A DNA stretch of 64,000 nt from Latrodectus hesperus (Eukaryota; Arthropoda; Arachnida; Araneae; Theridiidae): the NCBI GenBank assembly GCA_037975125.1, contig CM075857.1, positions 46,691,172-46,755,171 of the forward strand, written 5' to 3'. This document shows positions 27,714 through 43,100 of this stretch, piece after piece. Positions within the stretch are counted from its first letter, which is position 1; every line of letters starts with the position of its first letter. The position numbers and the translations under genes were made by a program. The notes beneath the pieces are model-generated. The model did no database searches and was not told the DNA's origin. It was given only the letters and a program-made list of their open reading frames with translations.

Positions 27714-28094
27714 CATATTAATTTTAAATTCTGATGTTTATAGATGCATCATCCTATACAGATGAAACCTGCAGATAGTGAAAATAGAAATGGTATGTTT
27801 TCTGTGTCACAAGGTGAGAAGTAGAAAATGCATGGCTGAAAATTGTGTTTTTCTTTTTGTTTAAATAGTAAAATTTGGCAAGCTATTGAAAGAAATTTTT
27901 TGAAAACTAGGAATAATTTTTTTTAAATAATTTCAGTTTCATGATAATGTGTTCATATCTTTACATAGTAAGAATAAAATATTGTGATAAATTATCTGTA
28001 ATCTAAGGAAGAAAAAGTTTTATTCATCAAAAAATAATTGGGTCAAAATTTAAAAACACATAAATTCTATAGAAACAGTGATCTATTGTTCTTT

Positions 28095-28129
<35 letters not shown>

Positions 28130-31100
28130 AATGAGATCAACTTTTTGATTGAAGTAAAAATTTGTTATACTATTTGAATAGGAAAACATTTCGTACCTAT
28201 ATGAATATTTGAAGCTACATATAAGTATTTAACATATTGTATACATTTATTTATATTTATTTTTAGGATGTTTGTAAGAAAACCTTTCACTGTATGTTAC
28301 ATTGAAATATTTATTATGGGTTGATTATGTCTAATTCAGAAAGATTTAAAATTTGTTATTAAACTGATGTTTTTTTTATTATTATGTGTATACTTTTATA
28401 TATTTTAATAACATATATATTAATATTTGCACAACTCTTTAAATTTTAAACATTTTTAAGGGCCTTTAAAACTCCTGAAATTTTCTCTCAACTCCTTGAA
28501 AATCTTGAATTACTCCTAGAATTTTTTCTTAACTTGATACATTTATTTTGTTTTAGAAAATATTATAATTTAGTTTTAATATTTTAAAATTTTCAATGAA
28601 ATTGTTCAAAAACCTAACTCAGTATTAGCTTTTAATGTTACCACTAGATAGCGGCACAATGGATATTAGATTGTTTCATTCTTTACTGCTTAAGATTAGT
28701 TCGGTCATAGTAATTTCATTATAATCTGATTTAGTAGTATTTAGATTAATGTGTGTGAAGTAAATCACCAAACATGATCATCATGTTGTGCAATCAGGCA
28801 GATGATTTTAATTGATACTTTTTCTATTTGCATTTGTTTTTTTTTTTATATTGTATAAAATTCACTGAATATTAATATTTAAATATATTTTCTATGTCTC
28901 CCTTGGTGGAAATTGCATATAATTTCAGTGAATCAGGATGAATTTGTTTATCAATGAAATAAATTATGTAGTATGCCTGGTGGAAAGTGTCTTTTCACTG
29001 ACCAGTGGACTCTGGAAAAGCCATAAAAAATCGGCTCTTGTGTGTTTCAAAAAGAAACACATGTGCCTTTTGTCGGTTTTGCAAGAAAGATGTATTTCAA
29101 ATATGGGCAAATCAGCAATTAAAGTCCACATGAAAATGAAAAAAACATTTGTATTTATTATAATCAGCTTTATCTGCCAAAATATCTGCTCATTTGAAAG
29201 ATTTTTCACTATTGCTGTTCCTGTTAAAGAATGTGAACCCCAAAGCATGTTCTGAAATTTTAAAATTCATTTGTTTCTTCAAAAGAAATTTTAAAGGTTG
29301 AAATTCTGTGGGCACTTAAGAGTTTTAAACGGTTGATTCAGCTACAGTTTTTGTAGTAATATAAATTGTCTCTTTCAAGCAATATTTCCAAACAGTGCTG
29401 TTGCAAAATAATTCAGTTGTGCTGAAAAAAGTGTGCTTATTTAGTACTTAACAATCTTTGAAATTGCACCTAATTTTTCCAACTTATTGAAAGAAAAAGT
29501 TAAGAATATTGGTAATTATGTGCTTCTCTTTGATGTAAGCTGAAATGATCATCAGCAAAATTTTGTGTATATAAATAACCAAGAAATGATAAAATCTTTT
29601 GAATGATTAAAGAAATAGAAACTTTGAATATGGATAGGAAATTATGTAGTTTTAAAAGTATTTGAAAGTAAACAGAAAAAAAATTTGGAATTGCTTTTAT
29701 TAAATACAAATTTGGAAAAAAGTCATCCTGGAAAGTTTATGTAATTTGATTAATTTAATTCTTCAAATATTGTTATAAAAGTAATCATATTTGAAAAGAG
29801 TTTGTTCTTCACACCTTGAAGTACTCAATAAATTAATAGATAGTAATCTATTGGAGATGTTTAAAAATTCTAATTTTAACCTTCATTTTATGCAATGACA
29901 ATACAGTTATATGAAAAATATTGATTGTTTACATAAATTTTTTCTTTTATGACTGTAAATTCATTGAAGGCTTTTGAAGTAATCATTAAATATAATTCTA
30001 ACCTAAATAAAAAATATTCTTTTTTGTTATTTACAAATATAATTAAAAAATGTTGCATATGCATATTTGGTTATCTATTTTTAAAATAAGATATAACATA
30101 AATGTCTATACTTCCTGGAAATTTTTGATTTGATACCTGGAGAATTTGATTCTTGGAAATCTGTACGAACCCTGATATATGCTTGTCAAATTTTGCACAA
30201 ATACTAATCTAATGGGAATATTTATTAATAGTTTATCTGTAAATTGTATTGAATCTATGAGTTTTTTTTTTAATAATGTACTGAAATTAAGAAAACTTTA
30301 AAACTATTTTGTATAAAATCTAAATATGACAGAACTACTAAAATTAATGAGATTTTAGTTAGAAAACCTTTGGTTTTCAGTGGATTTTCAAAGCTTAGAA
30401 CTTTAATACAATTTTTGATATTTTCAAATTAAATGAAAAAATTTCCCAATTAAATATACCTATTATGGAAAATGAATCTTCTAAGATGATTATTTTATTA
30501 CTTTTTGCTTTCATAACAAACCAAAACATTAATTATTGTAGTGTCTTATTAATTCCAAATCAGTTAATTAAGCATCTATATTTTCCATACTCAGCTATAG
30601 TTCTTATGTTTGTAATGTATAAATGTGTTTTTGCTATTTCCTTTCACACGATAAGGCTGTTTTGCTGCCAATTTTTCCCCATTTATCTCCCTCTCATGCA
30701 GTAACCCTCCATCTCATTCCTGTTCTTGGGTCTTTTTCTCATTCATCAATGATTATAGTTGAGGTCTTCCCTTTTTTTTATTTATTTATTTCTCTCTCTC
30801 TCTCTCTAAAATTGAAAAAGTGACTTTTTGTGGTGAAACATGTCAACATAAATATATGCTCCAACCATCTGTTACAAAATGTTTTTCCCTCCTTAAGGAT
30901 TTTAGGTTCATCATACCTTTTAAATATTTCTTTATAATCTGCAATTCTTCAAATATTGATATGCCTAATTCATTTTAAAATCTTGTTTAAAAATTTTCTT
31001 CCAGAGATCAATAAATAATAAGCCCTATTCAGAGCATGGTGTTCACTCTTATATAGGACTAGCTAAAGCTAGTCTATTTTAATTTCCATTAGGTCATTAC

Positions 31101-34100
31101 AGTTTGAATTCTTTGTGTTCAGGTATTTAGATTGCTTTAAATCCAATGTGTAGCTATTGATCTTCCGAGGGACTGTTTATTTTTTACTAGTTATAATCAT
31201 AAATTCATTTTGTCTTTATATAGATCTATTTTTCCTGCTATATTCTAAAGGGCAATGAAAACCCTATAATAGCTTGTCTAGTTTTATTTACAAAAGCAAA
31301 TATTTGGATTATTCTCATCTGGATGGTTCTGCTAGTATTATTCTCATAAACCTTATTGCCTTTTCTATAGCCAAGGTAAAAAGCTTGAAGGAAATCTTAT
31401 TGTCACAAATACCTTGCTGTACAGGAAGATTCCAAGAGATTAGACAATTGTCTGATTTTTATATCCTTTAGAGTCATCCTAGTAAAGCTCATCAGTTTTA
31501 TTAGTATAGTGAGTTTTTTCATTGCTTTGAGCTATTTTTCTCTGTTGATGCTGTCATATATAGCCTTAAAAGTGATGAAAACATGATAGGTTTCAATCTT
31601 TTTCTTTCTTTCCAGAATTTGTCTATCTCTATTTAATTAGTTCTAATTTTTTTTCTTTGAAACTACATTGATAAGGTCCAATAACACTAGTATTGATATA
31701 AAGACTGGTTAGGGAAATATTCAATTAAAATGTTATAAAATGTCTAATTCTGTTTCTAAAAATTTGAGTTATTGTAAAATGTTTTGGATATGTTTACAAG
31801 TTACGAAATTAATGGTATTATCTCAATAAGCAGGATAGCGTATGTGCTGTCTTATAAAATTATCTTTAGTAATAAACTTCGAAAATAAAAAATTTAATCT
31901 TTTGACTAGCATATAGTTGCAACATTTGAAGAAACAAAGAAGATGGTGTCAATATAGACATTTGTAGTTCAAAATTTTAAGAAATCAAACTTTGTATTTG
32001 TTTAGCTTTTTTTTTTTAAGTAGTATATAAAGTTCAAAGAGAAATAAAACAGCAAACTTTATTTTCATCTAAATATTTGTATATCATACTCTTACACATT
32101 TCCATTTGCTTTATATTTTTCAATACATAATTTTCAATATTGTCAAATAATTTGTCAAGTACCATATAGATCTATGTTATTTATTTTTCCAATGCATGAA
32201 TTCAATGCACTGAATTTTAACTTGCATTTTTTTAAACAAATTAAAAAAATAAACCTCGTGACAAATTTTATTCTTTGTGCTAAAAAGAGATCTGTTTAGT
32301 TTTGATTTCTATACTTGTTAATTGTTTTTATCTCTTAGTTGTAAAATTGTGCAAAACATTTTATTATGATATTAAAATTTGCATCTAGGTGCTAATAAAT
32401 GGTCAATATACAGTTGCAGTTTGACAAGTCTGCCTTTGAAATGAGAAAAATGAATACACTTATCAAAATACATTTCTTTTTCCAATAATGTTTTAACTCT
32501 TACAATCTATCAGTAAAATGAGATTTCTAAAACAAAACACTTTAAAATAACCATTTGTGTCATTAATAGTCACAGAATTTTAAGAAAATCTTTCAATCTA
32601 GAAATTTTTTCCAACTTGAAAAAAGAAATTAGTGAGAGCCAAGTCGGGTGATTAGGTTGAATGAGAGAGCAATTTGTAGTGTAATTGAACCAACTTTTTT
32701 GGTGTCTATGATTTCAGGCGAGTGACAGTGCCATTTTGTGATGATGAAAAACGCTTTTCTTGTACTAATGGGGCCACTTTTCTTTATTTCTCAGCAAAGT
32801 GGTCTAGTACATCAGTATAACATTGTTCAGTGATCTTTTTTCTCTTTTCCAGATAATCCATAATCTTCCTATCCTATTGTTTTTGCCTCTTTCAAAGTAG
32901 TTTCATTAAAAGTCCACTCAATCTATTATTTCTTGTTTATATTAATTAATGTGTTTAGATTCTAACATAATGCTGAAAAAATTTGCTGGCTTGTCTAAAT
33001 GTTCCATTGAGATGGTCACATGAGATTCCTCTTTTATTCCACTGTCAGCAATTGCGACCTCCATCTTGCTAGAAATTTTTACTTCCCCAAATGTTTATGC
33101 ATAATATCAAATACATGTTCATTTGATGATTCTTCTTAACTGTATCATGAATTTTCTCATGGCAATCTTCTAATATTTTATGGATATTATTTGGCATTTT
33201 TTCATTCATTACTTCAATTAGAAGCTTAGAACACTGCATCTGTTTTTAAATGCCCACAATGAAATTCCATAAACAACTTGTAAACCATACTATGTAATAG
33301 AGCTGTGTTTCTGTAATATTATTTCAACCTTTCTTTAAGTGTGGCAATTTTTCTGCTTAAAAATAAGGTCTTATGAGCGCAATTTATTTTCCGTAATAAA
33401 AACAAATATGTCAATAATTTGCTTTTGAATCATAATAGAATGCAGATTATTTAAAATATCTGTGAATTTTACCAGTGTTGCTTCAGATAATAATAAAATG
33501 AACATTTGCTAATAATGCAATCAGAACATTTTTTGTATGTCAGACTTATCAAACTGCCTTCCTATAGCAATTACCCCATTTGAAGCCTGGCTTTAGTTTT
33601 ATTATTGCATATATTTTTATTGTAGGATTTTCTCAATTCATTTGAATAAATTTTCCAATTTAATTATTTTAATTGAATGCCCTTTTATTTCTCCCTTTAT
33701 TTATTTAATCAAATTTCATCGTTTTACTCTATTTACAATTTTTTAAATTACTTCTAAATTTTTATCAATTTGTAAATTTAAATATTTAAAGTGTTGTTTT
33801 CTTTTCTTGGTGTATTTAATCACCTTATTTCTGAAAAATTAATAAATTCTATCTATTTTGTATCCATAAATTTTAAAAATTCTTTTATGATAGGAAACAA
33901 TTTTCTTTATAGTCATCCAGATAGATATTAAATTTTTTATTATCAAATTAATTTTGATGTTAAATTTATTTATTAGAGTGTTTTGTAATAGTTAAATTTT
34001 AGATGTTGCATAATATTCTATTGATGAGATAGATTTGCATTATTTTCTGATCTCTTTTAGATTATGAAAATGGTAAGTTAATGTCTTTGTATTGTGCTGC

Positions 34101-37100
34101 ATTCAAAGCCCTTTTGTGAAGTGTGCAGACTGCAAATTGGATGAACTTGCCTTAAATTTAATTTTATTTTATTTACTTTTGTATTCAATGTTTTTAAAAA
34201 AACATGCATTTAATTGAATACTTTTCTTTTTGTATTCAGAAAGGAAATTATTTGTTGGCATGCTCTCCAAAAAATGCTCGGAGAATGATGTTCGAATTAT
34301 GTTTTCTGCTTTTGGTCAAATAGAAGAATGTACAGTATTGCGAGACATTAATGGACAAAGTAGAGGTACATTAATTCATTAAAAAATGAAAATATGTTAA
34401 AGTAATGTATATTACATATCATAGTCATATTAATTTGCAATTTGTTCAATCTTTCAAAATAAAATTAAAAATGAAAATTAGTTATTTTTTCAATCATTTA
34501 ATCTTTATTGTTTTAATGTATTAAGTAATAGGCATTTTCCAATGGCATATTATTTATTTAAACTACTAAGTTCATTAGAATTGTGGAAATTTTTCAGTAA
34601 TTTAGATCCTGCGATGAAGATATCCCCTAAAATCAATTTAAAAGTATGTTAAAAAATTTAAAAGAACATAATAAATACCCATTTTGTAACTTTCTTTTTT
34701 TATTGTAATTTGTAAAAAATATTTTATTTCTGTTAATCTGCAGGATGTGCTTTCATTACTTATGCTTCGCGGCAGTGTGCTATTAATGCAATTAAATCCA
34801 TGAACCATTCACAAACAATGGAGGTAAGCTATAAACTATATATGATTTTGATATGTTTAAATTTTTGCCTATTTGATTTTCAAATTAATTTTAAGATGCC
34901 TTGTAGTTATATTTCATTATTATTATTATTGTTGTTGATATGTCTAGGTCTTAATGATATGAAATTAAAAATGCAATTTAAAGTCCAATAGATATATGTA
35001 AGCATAAGCTGATGTTAAGTCTATGTAGATATTACTCAAACTGGCTAAAAATTTGTGATATATTTAATCCTGCCCTTTTATTCATTTTTAACAAATAGTT
35101 GGCTATATTCATTAAAAGTTAGAAGGAAAATGAAATATTTCAAAATTTGTTTTAATAAAAGAGCAATTTGTTTTCAACTGTATTGTTATGATCAGAACAT
35201 GAATTTTATTTTTAATAGTATCTTAACCCTATTAATATTCAATGAGAAACTTTTAACTATTCAGCCCAATAAAAATGTTATTGATAATGTTTAAATGTTT
35301 ATTTTTTATTTATTTATTTATTTTTTTTAAATTTTAGGATTCAGATGAAAAGAAATTTAGAAATTCCTATTTAAATATATATTATATTTAGAATTTTTTG
35401 AATTGTAATATATGTTTATATTAAAATATATTATAAAAAGGATTTGACAACAAAAACTTAAAATTAAAAGAATGCGATTATGCTTGCATCAAATTTTTTT
35501 ACATTTTTACCATAAGGACATAATTTTAACTATAAATTATATAATTCTGAAAATGGGTCCTAATGTTTTGGGAAAATTGCTATACTGTAAATAGCAAATA
35601 TATGCATTTTGAAACTGGAGTGAAATATATATTATCAGTTGGAACTAATGTACATTTTTCTCATAAATAAGGCTATACATTTTTTCAGGGTTGTAGTAGT
35701 CCCCTTGTAGTGAAGTTTGCAGATACCCAAAAAGATAAAGATTTGAAACGGCAACAACAGATGATGTCTAACATATGGAATATGACTAGTTTTAGCAACA
35801 TAGGTCTTAGCTCCCAATATATTGCGGTAAGTGTGTTTCATTTTAGTAATTTATTAATAATTCTTATACTCTTTAAAATTTTTATTGGACTCTTTTACTG
35901 TTATCAGTATTGATTTTCATACAAGATTCTGCTTTAAAATATTAATTTTGAACTAGATATTATAGTAGAATATTTATTTAATCTATACAATATTTAATTA
36001 ATGAGCTTATTGTTAAGTATGAGATGTAGAAAAAAATATTTTGAAGGTTTAGATCATATATTGAATAATATAGTCATACACTTGAACCAAAAAGTATTTT
36101 CGCATTATTTGCAGACATGTGATAACTGTCTCTCAAGTCCTATAAATAAAATTGCTGTGAAGAGGAACATTGTTAAAAACTTTTTTCAAGTCAATTAGGA
36201 ATTTAGTTTATAAGGATTAAAAGTTATCTTAAAATATACTTAAACAAAAGGAAAAAATACATTCAGAAAGTTAACTTAGGAATTTTAATTGTATTTTAAT
36301 TATTTCAGTGTTATGTTATATTACTATTACTGTTAAAACTAGCAGGTTTTTATCATTTATACTAAAAGTAAATTAAATTAATAGGAAAAATTTTCCAATT
36401 TAAATTATTGTTTAGTTTTGTTTCTTGTGCCAATTGGGCTGGCATTATGAGGAAACAGGCAAAATACTTAAGTTGCCATGATTCTTAATCAGTGTCTTTG
36501 AAATCCTTTATTAAGTATTTTATTCTTCTGTTTAGAAAAGTGTTACTAAAATGGAATTTATGATGATATACACAATAAATAAAGGTCAAATCATAAATTA
36601 AAATAAATTACTCTTTAGATATGCTATTTAATCTTTCCATATGGTTTTACTATAACAGTATGAACATTCCATTTAACTAATTGTACATCATGTCTTATCA
36701 TAAACTGGAATGTTTTTGTTCATTCTGTTACAATTTCTTGCATCTGTTTCATAATTTCATTGCTATTAAGGTATTGAAATAATGAAAGATACAAAACAAC
36801 AAGATTAAAGGACTTGCTTCTGTATGATTAAAACCTTTTTCATTCATTTTAATGACTAAAATTTCTTTGGAGAACATATGTGCAGATATAATTTTTTTTA
36901 ATTTAATGGCTGTAAATTTACATGTTTTTGAGTAAAACTATTTTATATATTAATATAAAAAGGATGAAAAATATATGACATAAAAATTGCAATTATGATG
37001 TGTGTGTGTTTTTTTATATATATATATGAATTGGGAGTATAAATTCCCACTGTGTTGAATAATGCAATGCTAGGCAATTTTTTTTATCTTACCAGACTAA

Positions 37101-40100
37101 CAAAAAGTATAATAAACTTTAGTTCTGCTGAGAAATGTGATCTTCCCAGTGAATTTGAGTGTTACTCTTTTCTTTATGTAGTAATTTTCTACCTCTGTAA
37201 ATACCAATAATTTTTCTGATGAAAATTCATTAGAAAAGAATATCTTGATAAGTAATTAAATAGAAAATTTTGTAACCATTTTTTAAAGCCAAAGTAATTT
37301 GTTCCTCAATGTGTGTGCGTAAAAGCAATAAATATGTGTTAAAACAAAATGCAGTGAACTATAGAAAGTTTATTAAAGTTTAATATGATACAGAACAAAA
37401 ATGTGTTGCTTATAACCAACATCAATGAATAAGATTGCCACTTACAGAAAGCTGTTTGAGAAAATAGAACAAATTACATCTATTTACAAAAAAGTCATCA
37501 ACATGCAATTAAACATGTAAATATACTGGCCCCCTCTTGGGGCTTCAATACAGCTACAATTCCGAAATACTACATGAAATATTAATAATACAATGCATTA
37601 AAATGTGAAAAAAATTTAATTAAAATTATTAATGTAATGTTCCAAATTATAGTTCAATAATGCCTCATAGGTAAAGGACAGGGCTTAGCAATAGGTCTTT
37701 TAATTTCACCATGTGAAGTCAAAATGTCCACCACTCTAACCTTGTTGTCAGATCCAGGATAAACACGAGTTATTCTTCCCGATTTCCTTTGTAGAGGATG
37801 GATGTTTTCTTCCTTGATTATAAACCAATTCATTAAGAGTTAAATTTTGCTGGGCTTTTTTCTATTTATAACACTGTTGTAACTGATAAATATTCTTGAC
37901 TCCAGCCAGCGTTTTCAAAAATGCTGAAAGATCAATTGTCTAATTTTTCAGTAATCCACTAATTTGATTGTTGTAGATGATTTTCCTCTGGAAATGCTGT
38001 AATTGCCATGCCAATTAGGAAATGACCAGCTGTGAGAACAGCTAAATCTGTTGGGTTGTCTTGATTGTTAAACTAGAAGTCTTGAATTCAGGCAAGACTC
38101 AATGTGAGTTCTTAAGATGGCAAATTCTGCATAAGTTAACAAGGCTGTTCCTATTACTCTTCAAAGATATTTCATAGATTTGGCTGCTGATTCTTATAGT
38201 TATCCAAAATGAGGTGCGGCCGGAGGATTGAAGCCCCATTTCACATTTTTGAAGCAAAAAATGCTTGAAACGGTTTATTTTTCCGACACAATTATATGCA
38301 TGGCGAATTTCTTTGCTGGCCTCTTTGAAGTATGTTTCACAATCACTAAATATTTCCTTTGGCTTTCCTCTCCTTGCCATACATCTTTTTAGAGTTTCTA
38401 ATCAAGCTTTAGAGCTAAGATTCTTAACAACTTCAAGGTGTACAGCTTTGATAATGAAGCAAACGAAAATGCAATCATAAACCTTAAATATTTTTGGTCC
38501 ATGGTCAGGTTTAGATGTCATTAATAAGCCAGCATAGTTCAAACCAACTTGACTAAACACTCTAGAAGGTACAATTCTACATGCTGGCAGATAACCCTTA
38601 ACTTATTTGGAATCTTGGGCACAATGTCGACAACAAATAACACATTGTTTTATTATTTTTCTAATCTCTGATCTAGAACCATTGTCTGATTAAAAAAAGC
38701 CAGTGTAAACTGCATGAAAATAAGTTTCATGATAATGTCTAATTATTAGCTTAAATAATTAATGTTTTTGAGGAATGACAATTGGATCCTTTTTATCTTC
38801 AGATAGATGTGAATTCTTTAAACATCCTCCAACACAAATAATTTCTTTCTATCCAAGAATGAACTCAAGGAAAGCATTTGGCTGTTGAACTCCGAACTTT
38901 TAACCTTTTCTGAGCATAGTATTTCTTTGGAAAATGCAAAACTCTAGACAACTCTAATTTCAGAACACATGGCCTAATTTAATATTGAAAAATCCTGTAG
39001 GTTCAGGAAAAATTTTCAGACAGTTGTTGGCAAATCTTAAGCAATAAGAAACTATTCAACACAATTTTAACCAAGAGAAATATTTCAACAATAATGAATC
39101 ATCTCCAATTTTGATTAAATTAACAACATAACTTTTCTTCCCTAATTAACACTGGATTGTCTAAACTGTATATCTTTATGTACTAAAGATTCCCCATCAA
39201 AATTTTGTAACCATTATGGTCCATAAAACCATTGATAACTTTCAACTATCTCATTAGGTTAAAATCTTTTTGTAGCGTAATCAGCAGTGTTGCGTTACGA
39301 ATTGTTGCGTGTGTGTTTTCTTTAATTAATATGTCCTATTGCCTTTAATATTTTATTTTGACAATAACAAATAACAATTTTCATGATTATATTCCATAAA
39401 AATAAGTTCCACACCATAATACACTGGTGCCAATACGGTCTTCATTCAACCACATCCAAATAGCAACTGAGCTAGATTACCCATCGGATAGGGAAGATGC
39501 GCTTCTCATTTCCCTTTAGGGATTTACTGTGGCTGAGTTGCCACAAGCAGTATTAGATTTTCTTTCGATTATTCCATTTTACATCAAGCATCTGATCTCG
39601 AATTTTTGATAACCTGTTAGCCAAAAATGAAAACTATTATCATGATTCAAAAGAGACCCAATATAATTGGATAGTAGAATCTGTGACCATTCAAAATAAT
39701 TACTAGTTTTAATATTTAAGCATTTCATTACTGTTTTTAACAAATTAGCTAACAGTAAAGCAAAGCATTAGTCTAGTCTTTAGATAGAAACTGAACTTTA
39801 ACGCGTGGAGGTCGTGCCACGAAACCACCAATTTTCAATTTTTTTTCTTAATTCCTTTTCACGATTTTTCACTTCAATTTTATAGATTTGATAGGATAGA
39901 TTTCATATCTTTTATAGATAGATTTCATATCTTTTACTTTTATATAACACTAACAGATGGCAGCACCAAATAATTTCAGGTCGGACACCTTCCAATATGA
40001 TGTTATTTAATGTTCATTTTTAACAACACAAAATAACCTACTTTTTTAATATAAATAATGATACATATCAGAAATTTTTTCTTCCTATATCGTCATGTCT

Positions 40101-43100
40101 GTCATTAACAATATAAATGCAGCAGTAATTTGAACTAAATACGTAAAAAACTTTCCTTTTTTGAGGGAAATTCCAGGGGGTTGCACCACACAACCAGTGC
40201 GCAGCTAGAACACATGACTTACGTGAAGAGCAGACTATATAAACATGGCCAGCACTCACTGGCTGTCAAAGGACGGAGTATTTATTACGACTGGGAATTA
40301 GAGTGTTTAGGAGTGTGGGGAAGGGGGATTTGAATCATGGGGTCATTTTACTTGTAAACAACATGTGGACTTTATATCCCCAGTGAATAAGTGCTTTCGC
40401 TATTTCTATTTCAGAAAGACTTTTCAGTTTCAGATTTTTCTTTGCGTTGAATGTTGCGTTTGCTCCCAGGAAGTTGCTAGTACGGAAATTTTTATATAGC
40501 AGTATTTTATGTGTTTTAAATTTAATGTAAATATATATATATTTTATCGAAAATTGTATTTACGTAAAAGTTTTATTTAAATTTATAAAATAATTAATAG
40601 CAATATATTTTAACTGTGTGTAAATATTTTTTCTACTGTTCAAATTAAAAATGTCTCGCAAAGGGCTAGGAATATCTAAGGCATTGGCTTTATTTGAAGA
40701 ACTTCCTTCAAATCCAGAATCAGAAATCTCGAGTGATGATAGTGACAAAGAAGAAAATGTGCCATTCACTGCTAACGATAATCTTTTATTTTGAATCAAA
40801 TGATTTTGTAGCACAAAGGAGAAACCTCATAGAACAAGATACATGTGTGAAACTTGCAATGTTGGTTTATGCATGTATCAAAAATATAAAACATGCTTTG
40901 AACAGTTTCACAAGAAATAACTTTTTTCTAATTGACATTTAAAAAAACTATCTTCTAAATGAGGATTCTAAATTCTGTATCGATGTGTTTTTATAGCAAC
41001 AAAATTATATAAATTTTTCATTTTTCCTACTTTTTAATTTATAAAATATTGTAAAAAAATAATATACTGCATTTTAAATACAAATTATACTTAAAGAACA
41101 TTACATTTTGTAACTGAAAAAATTCCTTTCAGTACGTCGATAAACTGAGTGCCAAGCATGCTTGGGAACTAAGCACTGGGGTCTTGTGTTAGGCTGACCC
41201 CCTAATTGGGACATATGCTTTGTACACTAGGGTCCTTGGTCAGGAAAACAGATTGGCACTGTAAGCCCCGGCCCACATGGGCTGTTGTGCCAGAGTTTAA
41301 ACTGAAGAAATTTTGCAGTTAATACTATAAAATCAATCATATCACTATAAGGATACCAGTTTATTCCTAACACCCATTTTGGTTGATCCTTTACTATATC
41401 TAACTGATGTGAATCTTCTTTAAGTTCTGGTGATAAATTTTCTAATACTTCAGTCATTGCTCAACCACTTTCTTAAAACAAAACCTCATTTGCACATTAA
41501 ATTACCATTGTCATGTATTAAAATCTTTACAGCTGCTTTAGAAGAAGTACTAGTTAAAAGATGGACCATGTAGAAATCATATTTTACAACATTAGAAGCT
41601 TTTAGAAAATTACTTTTCTCATCTAAAGAAAATTGGAAGAGTGAGCAAGTAGCCAAAAAGGTGCAGTAAAAGATCCATAACTAACATTTAAGATTCTATA
41701 TTCTTGAATTGGGTCTGTATGCTCATTTTTCCAGAATATTATCTGAAAATTAGTTTTTCTTGATGAACAAATAGCAATTTACTGCATTCTAAATTGAATG
41801 TGGATGTCAAACAGATCTGGTTGAATTGTAGAATGAACAAATAATAAATCATTTAGTGAGCACTCTTGGAATGTTTTAGTGGATGCATCAAAAACAACAT
41901 AGTTTAGTAGTTCTGCTTGTAAACCTTAATATTGGATGATGAGGTAGAGAGTACACTAATGAAGGAGTAAGCTCAGAATTATTGACTAGTTCCATGTGTC
42001 CCAAATTAGGATATTCATTGAAAAATTTGTATGTGTCAGGTTTCTTAACTAACCTATTTTCTAAAAACAAAAGCTTTTGAAAGCTAATTCTCTTGAATCA
42101 CCTGATTTTGAAGGATGTTCCTTTAAGGCTAATCTAACTATATATCGACCTGTGCTATTTCTTCAATGAGTAGTATTTAAATGATCTTCACGCTTCAGTT
42201 CTGATTTTAGAAAAGTTATATTTTCAGGAACTGTTTCCAAAGACCATAATCTTTTAACAATCTCCTCAGTATTTAATTCAATATTGTTTAGTAAAGGCAT
42301 TCATCAGACTTTAATAATGTTCTAGAAATTATCCAACCCAATTTTTATCGAAAAGCTGTGGGTAGCTCATTTCTTTTAATTAGTTAACCCAAAACCACTG
42401 ACATAAAAACATTGACTCCTAAAAGTATATCTATTGGCTATGGCTTGAAGAATATTGGCTCTCTAATATATTAAATCATTGAAAGATTCAACTATACTTG
42501 GCAGTAGTGATTTATGTGATAAATTGCCACAAATCTTATCCATGACAAAAACTGGGAGTTTTGAAAGACTGTTCTATTAAAAAACAAGGAAAGAAAGTTA
42601 TTTCGAATTATTAGTCTGTGAAGCGTTCGAACCCAAACATGAAATTTGAAGATTAGCACTCTTTCTACTTAAACCAAGTTTTTCTACACAACCTTCAGTG
42701 ATGAAATTAGCCTGTGAACCAGAATCTCTAGTAAAGCTCGACAATGCACAAAATTTCCATTAGAATTGGGAATTCTAATCAATGCAGTATACGACAAAAC
42801 TTCTTGAATTTTAAATCCATGAATCACAAAATAAAAATTTATTGATTGGAAAAACTAGAAATGAGTTGCACTACTATATTTTGAGGAGTAAATACTGTAT
42901 CATGTACAGATAGCTCACTATTTTCACTACTAATTTTAGAATGTGCTGCAGTATCGTTTGATTTTAAAAAATACAATAATGAATTATGTTTATGTTGGCA
43001 AGTTTTGCATTTATTTGCACTCTTACGTGACTTTGTGCATACAAGATAAACAATTAAAACACAATTTGATTTTACAAATTCAAATCTTTTGTGAAACTAG

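Larger units (their letters stand above)
39802..41296 (+). mobile_element. Internally deleted piggyBac block inserted in BEL/Pao
   Basis: BEL/Pao coding stops near 41300 and resumes near 39780, bracketing this block. TTAA, the piggyBac target, lies at both edges (39798-39801 and 41297-41300). The interior has a TATATAAA box (40236-40243) and a shortened transposase (40651-40920). The outermost sequences are not clear inverted repeats, and 41130-41290 looks like a separate GC-rich repeat (GGCCCACATGGGC, TGTTGTGCCA), so the exact ends are uncertain. Confidence 0.55.

Noticed and set aside
40236..40243. TATATAAA as a host promoter
   Set aside because: It lies inside the piggyBac block upstream of the truncated transposase, so it more likely belonged to the element.
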